Assembly (NCBI GenBank): GCA_017621905.1
Contig: JAGASC010000210.1
Location: forward strand, 1 to 5,425
Reading direction: 5' to 3'
Length of the DNA stretch: 5,425 nt
Source of the DNA: Roseburia sp.
GTDB taxonomy: Bacteria; Bacillota; Clostridia; Lachnospirales; Lachnospiraceae
The notes under the pieces are model-generated. The model did not search any database and was not told the DNA's origin. It was given only the letters and a program-made list of their open reading frames with translations. A program made the translations under genes and the position numbers. Shown one piece after another: positions 1-5,425 of this stretch (positions within the stretch are counted from its first letter, which is position 1; each line of letters opens with the position of its first letter).

Positions 1-24
1 CTGCTTCTTTTGCCTTTTCACATA
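1..24 (-). other. Spacer after the TPR gene, possibly leading into another gene
   Basis: After the TGA the minus strand reads TATGTGAAAAGGCAAAAGAAG up to the window edge. The ATG here is followed at once by TGA and cannot start a gene. A GTG at 21-19 opens a frame V-K-R-Q-K-K-Q to the edge, with only a weak Shine-Dalgarno ahead of it. Alternatively AAAAGG at 12-17 could be the ribosome binding site for a start just off-window. No hairpin with a T-run is seen here, so the operon may continue to the left. Confidence 0.3.
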
Positions 25-825
25 TCAACCACTTTTCCTATACACCGCCGTCCAATGCTCAACCAACTCCCGGATTTTTTCAGCATCGCCTATGGATGCC
101 AATTCATCCATCTCACATGCAAACCGTTCTATCTCTTCTTTTCCAGCCATACTGATGTTGTAATCCAACTCCATGATTTCTTCCGTGAGAAGTCCGTATT
201 CCACGGCTGCGTTCAAAAATCCCTTCTCATCTCCCATACAGCGCAGCGCACATAACCGTGCATTGCGGGATTTCGTATTTTCATTACATCTATAAGCCTG
301 ACGGTAGCATTCCGCCGCTTCCTCAAATAGAAACAGCGCCGCATAGGCCGTGCCGAGATTATGCCACACATTTCCTACCAACAACGGATTATTTTCATCC
401 ATTGACAGAAGCTTGCGATATTCCACTGCCGCATTCCGGTACTTCTTATTTGCCAAAAAACGGTCTGCCCGCAGCTTGGCACACTCGAATTCGGATTTGT
501 AATCCATTTCCTTCAAAACAGATGCAATATTTTGCAGACTTTCTCCGGAGCAATACCCGGACTGGCGCAAAAGACACAACACAAATTCGGACAGTGTTCC
601 CCTATTTTCTATCATATTGCGCAATTTTCCCGCCGCATCCGCAAGTTCCAGCTCCTGTTCCAGCCAATCGCAAAGTTCCTCGCACATAAAATCCTGATCC
701 AGCATCCAAAGATTGTTCTCAATATAATAGCTCAATTCCTCCAAAGAATACACATTCAGCGATGCAGCTTCCAGAAAATAAGGTCTGGCCGCCAAAGACT
801 GATTACATAAAATAAGTTCGCCCAT
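25..825 (-). CDS. Small TPR-repeat protein, possible adaptor of the DUF5716/DUF5717 module
   Basis: A 266-residue, wholly alpha-helical protein without signal peptide or membrane segment. The clearest repeat is at residues 151-184: W154, L157, G158, Y161, A170, Y174 and A177 fall on TPR consensus positions 4, 7, 8, 11, 20, 24 and 27. A weaker repeat precedes it at about 112-147 (FLANKKYRNAAVEYRKLL, then NNP). The N-terminal 60 residues (MGELILCNQSLAARPYFLEA, then SLEELSYYIENN) do not look like TPR; I have the impression of seeing this N-terminus beside DUF5716/5717 genes in Lachnospiraceae but cannot verify it. TPRs bind peptides or partner proteins, so an adaptor role towards the Hsp70-like or solenoid partner is inferred from context only. 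The protein has 11 cysteines, but I see no CxxC metal-binding pair. The ATG at 825 is supported by GGTGA six bases upstream and by a 19-base gap after the preceding stop. It ends in TGA near the left edge. Confidence 0.85.
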   Translation of the reverse strand: MGELILCNQSLAARPYFLEAASLNVYSLEELSYYIENNLWMLDQDFMCEELCDWLEQELELADAAGKLRNMIENRGTLSEFVLCLLRQSGYCSGESLQNIASVLKEMDYKSEFECAKLRADRFLANKKYRNAAVEYRKLLSMDENNPLLVGNVWHNLGTAYAALFLFEEAAECYRQAYRCNENTKSRNARLCALRCMGDEKGFLNAAVEYGLLTEEIMELDYNISMAGKEEIERFACEMDELASIGDAEKIRELVEHWTAVYRKSG

Positions 826-831
826 CCAAAT

Positions 832-837
832 TCACCC
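832..837 (-). promoter_or_regulatory. Ribosome binding site of the TPR gene
   Basis: On the minus strand the gap reads GAAAGGCGGGTGAATTTGG before the ATG at 825. GGTGA matches the right half of the AGGAGGTGA consensus and ends six bases before the start. A second purine run (GGAAAGG, 839-845) begins on the last base of the preceding TAG and is too far from the ATG to be the main site. This supports the chosen start. Confidence 0.65.
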
Positions 838-844
838 GCCTTTC

Positions 845-2071
845 CTAACAGGACATCACATACTCCCAGACTTTCTCCGAAGTCTTAAACAACTCCCCAA
901 ATCCCATATCCTTAATCTGTATCTGCACCTTTTTATCCGACAAAGGTTTTGCCACAATGCGAAGCCGTGTAGTCTTATTGGGCCGCTCCGGCAGATCCAC
1001 CAGCTGAAGCTTCTCCACCTTCGCCTCCCTGCTCTCCGGCAGCTGCAGCCAGAAATCAATTTCCGGCGGGCCATCTAAAATGACCTCACACTCTCCCACC
1101 GTCTCATACCAGTTATCCCCGGCACTGATTAATGTATAAAATTCTGCCTTATCTCCATTTCGTACCTTCAGGGAAACATTCACTTTCATCTCACTGTCTC
1201 CCATATAGACATAAGGCCATTCCATCCCGCCTCTTCGTACCGCCGCAGCATAACATGCCCCTTTGGAGTAAAGATTTTTCCCCATGAATGCCCTGCGTCC
1301 ACGACATAGAAAAGAAACGGACTGTTTCATCCAGTTCCCCTCAAAACCATCTCCCACTAAATAGACTGACGACACGATATGCCCTGTGATACATTCTGTC
1401 AATATCTGTAAAAAGGCTGCATCACGGTCCTCTCCGCTCATACTGTGTATCTGTTCCGACAGCGAAACCACTTGTGGTGTTGTGCGCATATTTCGCTCCA
1501 GCCTGCAACAGCTGACTTTTCCCTCCCGGCAGTCAAACAGGCACACATCATGAAGCATCAAATCTCTGGGCTGATTGTAAGCAAAATAGTAAAAACTCTC
1601 CTTCCGGTCCACCAGCATAATCTGATCTGCCAGAAGTCCCAGCCGCGGTGCAATATCAGCAAACAGCCTGGTCACCTCTCTGGAAATGGAGTCCAGTGAA
1701 ATCACAAGTACGTCCGGTGCCGTGGGATTCCCCAGACTTCCAGCCAGATAAATCAGTTTCTTTAAATAGACCACCAGCAAATCCTCTGCCGGATATTTTT
1801 CTCCGTCCACAAAAACCTTCTCATGGCCAATAGCCCGGCTCAGTAATTTCCCTGCCCCTGCATCTTTTTGCAGCAGCATAATCTTTCTGGCATCGTCCCC
1901 GATATACCACTGTCCTACATCACTTCGTTTTGCAAGAAGCATAGGAATCTGGAACATTTCACTCCCAGCTACTGTGCTCACCGTCTCCGGCTCTCTCATA
2001 TTCAGTTGAAAAAAGCTGACGACGGCATTTTCATCATCCAAATCAATGCCGAGATAAAATGGATTCGCCAT
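845..2071 (-). CDS. Degenerate Hsp70/actin-fold protein, DUF5716 family
   Basis: A 408-residue protein whose first part follows the order of an Hsp70 ATPase domain. Residues 6-16 (YLGIDLDDENA) sit where phosphate-1 (GIDLGTTNS in DnaK) belongs, but the Gly-Thr-Thr is replaced by Asp-Asp-Glu. Residues 42-61 (QIPMLLAKRS to YIGDDA) resemble the 'P-S-V... VGD-A' segment. Residues 121-146 match the 'VITVPA...AGL' strand and helix. Residues 157-165 (KESFYYFAY) replace the catalytic EPTAAALAY. Residues 176-190 (VCLFDCREGKVSCCR) are a poor phosphate-2, lacking DLGGGT. Residues 236-241 (VYLVGD) match the adenosine loop, and 267-277 (LYSKGACYAAA) the final helix. Residues about 292-408 are beta-rich with a conserved-looking GFGELF near the end and match what I recall as the DUF5716 C-terminal domain, in the place of the Hsp70 substrate domain. 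ATP hydrolysis is doubtful; nucleotide binding is possible. The ATG is well supported: the phosphate-1 strand begins five residues in, and GAGGG precedes it. It is the middle gene of the operon, and a cytoplasmic partner role for the two solenoid proteins is inferred. Confidence 0.88.
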   Translation of the reverse strand: MANPFYLGIDLDDENAVVSFFQLNMREPETVSTVAGSEMFQIPMLLAKRSDVGQWYIGDDARKIMLLQKDAGAGKLLSRAIGHEKVFVDGEKYPAEDLLVVYLKKLIYLAGSLGNPTAPDVLVISLDSISREVTRLFADIAPRLGLLADQIMLVDRKESFYYFAYNQPRDLMLHDVCLFDCREGKVSCCRLERNMRTTPQVVSLSEQIHSMSGEDRDAAFLQILTECITGHIVSSVYLVGDGFEGNWMKQSVSFLCRGRRAFMGKNLYSKGACYAAAVRRGGMEWPYVYMGDSEMKVNVSLKVRNGDKAEFYTLISAGDNWYETVGECEVILDGPPEIDFWLQLPESREAKVEKLQLVDLPERPNKTTRLRIVAKPLSDKKVQIQIKDMGFGELFKTSEKVWEYVMSC

Positions 2072-2075
2072 AATT

Positions 2076-2080
2076 CCCTC
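2076..2080 (-). promoter_or_regulatory. Ribosome binding site of the Hsp70-like gene
   Basis: On the minus strand the 19-base gap reads ACCTGGAAATGAGGGAATT before the ATG at 2071. GAGGG lies four bases before the start (five counted from GAGG) and pairs with the 16S anti-Shine-Dalgarno. It lies wholly between the stop of the large gene and the start of this one, so translation reinitiation is possible. There is no room for a promoter in the gap. Confidence 0.7.
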
Positions 2081-2090
2081 ATTTCCAGGT

Positions 2091-5000
2091 CTACAAAATT
2101 GTAAACAATTCCTCTACCTTCTTTTGCGTCTCATAGTAATCTTTCATATTTTGAACCAACTCTATACTTTCCACTCCGGCAGCAATCTTTGTATTTTGCT
2201 GGGCATTTCGGGATAAAGTCTCTTCCTCGTCAAACAGCAAACGATTCAAACGTCCATACCGGTCTCTGCCAGTCGTTATTTTTACCTCTTCCCAGCAAAG
2301 CACATTACTTTCCGTAGCTTTTGTGTTCGCGCCATCCTCTTCCGTAATATAATAACGAACCTTCTCCCCACGGAACAGCAAAAATGCTTTCACATAGACG
2401 CCGGCATACATCTCCGTCATTTCCTCCTCCCGGCAGTCCATTCCCTCCGCCGAAAAATGTAGCTGTACCCGTCTGTCCGGCACCGTGTGATATTCCACGA
2501 AAAACCGGTCATACAGCAGATATTTTGTCAGAAGCATCTTATCAAATCTTCGATAAAAAGCGAAATAAATCTTATCAGCCGTAAATTCTGCCAGAAGTGC
2601 ATCCGCCGCCTCATACTGCCTCGTGCTAAGCTGTTTGCGGTACGCAAAATATTTCAAAAGTCCAAGCCTGCAGGCATCATTCAATGCCTCTCCATGAAAA
2701 TACAATTCCTGCAGATGTACAAAAACATGAGCTGGGACCTGCATCTCGTCTCTTAAATACCGGTCTGCAAATACAGAAAGGTAAGCCATACACAAACTTC
2801 CACTGCCGCTGGCCGCATAGCTTTCATAGATTTCCTCAAATCCGGGGGCAAACTGCCCCGTATATAGCATCTGTGTCAGAATCCGCTCCTCAAGCTTAGT
2901 GGTATCTATCTGAAATTCTCCCGCCGCCTGCCAGAGTTTCACCATATTTTCCGTGGAACCATTATAAAACCTGCAAAGATAAAGCAGCATATCATCCATA
3001 GACCTGCTCTGAACCGTTACATTATATATTTCTTTAAAGAACGTATCCGCTGCAAATCCCAACAGGAAATCATCTTCCTCAAAATCGCAGGCATGAATGG
3101 CATAATTGCAAAGGATCACGCGCCAAGACTGCTCCAACTCATCATATCCAAACACCTGCACCGCCCGGTAGGCCTTCTCATACATACAGGCCTCCGTCAA
3201 AAGCTCCGTCACAAACTTCCGCTCCCGATTCTGCAACTCCACAGGCTCCAGCCGGGTGAGATACTTTTCTATCGCCTCCCAGTCCTCTTTCTTCTGATAG
3301 TATCGCAGAATATCCGGCAATAACCCGGACTTATAACTCTCATTTACCCCATTACTTTCCAGTAGAATATCAAAAAACGCCTCATCCTGCGTCCTGAAAT
3401 CTTCCCAGCTCCGTTTCTTATGAAAATGATACAGGATATACGGTACTTCCTCCGGCGCCAGTTCCAGACATTTTTCCATATAAGCTTCCGGATACAAAAG
3501 AGCCTGCTCATGCCAGGAAATACTGTCCGTAAAACAGTTTCCCCTCCCATTTTCCAAAATCACACAATAATTATCCGTATAGGCCCAGAAATAGGCAACC
3601 CCATTTACAATCGGCACAACCTGTGGCTGCGTCATCTCCTTCTGCCAGATGACTGCCCTAAGCGCCTGTCCATCCTCGCAAACTAATTTATGTGTAAACA
3701 AAATCTTCGCCAGATGATGCGCCAGCTCTGCATCCAAAATTCCACTCCGCAGCATTTCATCATAAACCATGGCAAGGTCGTCATTGATATGCCCCGCTTC
3801 AATCTGTTCCATGGCAAACTGCTCCATGGTCCGCCGGTACTTTTGATAAACCTCAGGCTGTTCATTTTTTCCCGCAATAATATTGGCAAAAAGTATCGCC
3901 TTCCTCTGATAAGAAATGCTGATGTTATAGTGAAAATACAGCTGTATCATCCGCGGCACACTGCCCACCTGCTGACTGTCTAACGACATCAGATAAGCTT
4001 CATACAGGCTGGTAATCCGTATTTCATGCTCAATTCCAAGCTCATACCAGAAATGATACTCCGTTCCGAAGCACTGTCCCTTAATCAGATAACCGCAAAT
4101 TGTCGCCAAAAGCTCGTCCCGCGGATTTACCCGGTAGCACTCCGCAAGGATCCGGTAAATAAAGCGATTGAAATCCCGTTTTTCCTGTACGGCACTCATC
4201 ACTACAAGAGCCACATCCTTGGTAATGGCATGCTGCTTTGTGGCCCAATTCAAAACTTCCACCTCAAAGCCCTCCAGCCGCCCCATTAGATAGGGTTCCT
4301 GCGAAATCAGATAATAGGCCTCCAGATAAAAATAAGGGCTGCGATTCCCCCTTGCCATCCACTGCCGGATGGCCTGCAATCTCTTAGCGCCGCTCTGGCA
4401 ATACTCCTCCTTCACAAACAGAAGAATCCAAAACAGCAGGGAATGATCGGGATGCCTGCGAAAAATTTCTTCAATCTCCGCTGTCACCCGGTCCACGTAG
4501 CTTGGTTCCCGCTCCATAAGCGTGCAAAGATACAGATAATACCCCCACTCCGTTGATGTCCGATTGGTCCAGGAGCGTTTGAAATCCCGCATAATCCAAT
4601 CCGCTTCCTGGCGCTGCCGGTTCACAATCAATGCCTGCGCTTTCATCAGCAGATATAACGTGTGCTCCGGTTTCATCGCCAGCAGGCGGTCTAACAGCTC
4701 CACCGATCGGGCGGACCAGACCCCGGTCACAATTTTTTTCAAACGATAATCCATATATAATTGAAGCAGTTTTACCCTGCATTCTGCTTCTTCTCTATGT
4801 ATACTAACCGCTGGCTGCTTTTTTTCCGGGCTCCTGGAGGCACAGACCGTAAATTCAAGCTTTTTTCCCGGAATTTCAAAACAAATGCGGCCAAAATTTT
4901 TTCCCGCATGCAAAGCCTCCGCCCGTATGTAATAATCAAATTGGCAAATACTGCCCAGAAAATCTTCTTCCGTCAGCTGAATTTTCCAGGGTACCAGAAA

Positions 5001-5425
5001 ATCTGCATCCGAACTGACTTTTATATCCACATAGCCCCACTGACTCTTCCTAATCTCCAGCGTTTCCCGGCTTGATTCACGGATATCATAAAAACAGCTT
5101 TCCGTTTTTTCAATCGAAATGTCCATGGGTTCCTTTTTGTGGATTGCCGTAAGGAATTCCTCCACCTTTTGTCCCCTGACACCGCCGTGACACAGCCCTT
5201 CATAAAGCAGACGTTCCCGTATCTGATCCGCTCCAATGATCGAGCTGAAATTTTTCCCGAAAAACACCTGACAGGCCTCTGTAAAATTTTCTCTGGCAAG
5301 TCGGGTAAAATCGTCAAGATTCCGTATTTCCCCAATGGAGGACTCCACATATAATTTGCCAATAGACACAACAAAAGGAAGGCAATATTCTCCCTGATTA
5401 CAAATGAGGGAAAACTCGCCCCTTC
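2091..5425 (-). CDS. Giant TPR-like solenoid protein, DUF5717 family, 5' end missing
   Basis: The function is unknown; it is probably a cytoplasmic scaffold or client-binding protein. The frame stays open to the window edge. The GTG at 5369-5367 gives 1092 residues but has no Shine-Dalgarno ahead of it, and the 18 codons upstream read as conserved-looking protein (RGEFSLICNQGEYCLPFV), so the true start is off-window. Numbering from that GTG: residues 1-50 contain SSIGEIRNLDDFTRLARENF, which I recall as typical of the DUF5717 N-terminus. Residues 108-180 look like an Ig-like beta sandwich (WGYVDIKVSSDADFLVPWKI, then ALHAGKNFG). Residues about 190-940 are almost all helical, with TPR-like hairpins for example at 222-265 and 705-745. 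Residues about 955-1045 are beta-rich (FRGEKVRYYITEE), and the end is a charged amphipathic helix. There is no signal peptide or membrane segment in the visible part. It ends in TAG, 19 bases before the Hsp70-like gene, implying cotranscription. Family assignment is from memory; the domain limits are by eye. Confidence 0.85.
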   Translation of the reverse strand, partial: RGEFSLICNQGEYCLPFVVSIGKLYVESSIGEIRNLDDFTRLARENFTEACQVFFGKNFSSIIGADQIRERLLYEGLCHGGVRGQKVEEFLTAIHKKEPMDISIEKTESCFYDIRESSRETLEIRKSQWGYVDIKVSSDADFLVPWKIQLTEEDFLGSICQFDYYIRAEALHAGKNFGRICFEIPGKKLEFTVCASRSPEKKQPAVSIHREEAECRVKLLQLYMDYRLKKIVTGVWSARSVELLDRLLAMKPEHTLYLLMKAQALIVNRQRQEADWIMRDFKRSWTNRTSTEWGYYLYLCTLMEREPSYVDRVTAEIEEIFRRHPDHSLLFWILLFVKEEYCQSGAKRLQAIRQWMARGNRSPYFYLEAYYLISQEPYLMGRLEGFEVEVLNWATKQHAITKDVALVVMSAVQEKRDFNRFIYRILAECYRVNPRDELLATICGYLIKGQCFGTEYHFWYELGIEHEIRITSLYEAYLMSLDSQQVGSVPRMIQLYFHYNISISYQRKAILFANIIAGKNEQPEVYQKYRRTMEQFAMEQIEAGHINDDLAMVYDEMLRSGILDAELAHHLAKILFTHKLVCEDGQALRAVIWQKEMTQPQVVPIVNGVAYFWAYTDNYCVILENGRGNCFTDSISWHEQALLYPEAYMEKCLELAPEEVPYILYHFHKKRSWEDFRTQDEAFFDILLESNGVNESYKSGLLPDILRYYQKKEDWEAIEKYLTRLEPVELQNRERKFVTELLTEACMYEKAYRAVQVFGYDELEQSWRVILCNYAIHACDFEEDDFLLGFAADTFFKEIYNVTVQSRSMDDMLLYLCRFYNGSTENMVKLWQAAGEFQIDTTKLEERILTQMLYTGQFAPGFEEIYESYAASGSGSLCMAYLSVFADRYLRDEMQVPAHVFVHLQELYFHGEALNDACRLGLLKYFAYRKQLSTRQYEAADALLAEFTADKIYFAFYRRFDKMLLTKYLLYDRFFVEYHTVPDRRVQLHFSAEGMDCREEEMTEMYAGVYVKAFLLFRGEKVRYYITEEDGANTKATESNVLCWEEVKITTGRDRYGRLNRLLFDEEETLSRNAQQNTKIAAGVESIELVQNMKDYYETQKKVEELFTIL

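Noticed and set aside
258..689. Plus-strand open frame of 143 codons opposite the TPR gene
   Set aside because: It lies wholly antisense to a well-supported gene, its product is a low-complexity Pro/His/Thr-rich sequence with no recognisable fold, and it is explained as a shadow of the minus-strand codons.
25..825. The 11 cysteines of the TPR protein as a metal-binding or redox site
   Set aside because: They are scattered, with CxxxC spacings at 48/52 and 192/196 inside predicted helices and no CxxC or His partners, which does not fit a zinc or iron-sulphur motif.
826..844. Internal promoter or terminator between the genes
   Set aside because: The 19-base gaps here and at 2072-2090 are too short for -35/-10 elements or a hairpin with a T-run; only Shine-Dalgarno-like sequence is visible.
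4471..4782. Minus-strand open frame of 103 codons inside the large gene, out of frame
   Set aside because: It is embedded in the continuous solenoid reading frame, its product is Gly/Ala/Asp-rich without domain signals, and no frameshift in the main gene is needed to explain it.
4761..5075. Plus-strand open frame of 104 codons with Phe/Lys-rich product
   Set aside because: It is antisense to the Ig-like domain of the large gene; the Phe runs are the complement of Glu/Lys codons, and no family is recognised.
5021..5374. Minus-strand open frame starting with ATG at 5374, near the apparent GTG start of the large gene
   Set aside because: It is out of frame with the large gene, its product is rich in Arg/Trp/Cys without a fold, and the true reading frame continues through this position to the window edge.

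Overview
The window holds one tightly packed operon fragment read entirely from the minus strand, so transcription runs from the right edge to the left. It contains three genes and almost no non-coding DNA. In transcription order they are: (1) a very large solenoid protein whose 5' end lies beyond the right edge (5425 to 2091, matching what I recall as the DUF5717 family); (2) a 408-residue protein with a degenerate Hsp70/actin-like ATPase fold and a beta-rich C-terminal region (2071 to 845, matching the DUF5716 family); and (3) a 266-residue TPR-type helical-repeat protein (825 to 25). Both internal gaps are exactly 19 bases, and each carries a Shine-Dalgarno-like sequence for the next gene. 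I see no promoter, terminator, RNA gene, mobile element, repeat array or CRISPR.

The organism is most likely a Gram-positive anaerobe of the Clostridia, probably Lachnospiraceae. This rests on family recognition (DUF5716/DUF5717 genes are, from memory, largely confined to that group) and on the mixed, medium-GC codon use. It has not been checked by a search.

The large protein starts off-window with a beta-strand region. It continues through an Ig-like beta domain (about residues 108-180, counted from the GTG at 5369), a very long alpha-solenoid with TPR-like repeats, a C-terminal beta domain, and a final amphipathic helix. The middle gene keeps the overall Hsp70 order of elements, but its nucleotide-binding motifs are worn away, suggesting a pseudo-ATPase or a much altered one. 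The third gene is a small TPR adaptor. None shows a signal peptide or membrane segment, so all three are expected in the cytoplasm. The likely picture is a chaperone-like or scaffold complex: two helical-repeat binding proteins plus a divergent Hsp70-fold subunit. Its biochemical role is, to my knowledge, undescribed, and this module is the most interesting thing in the window.
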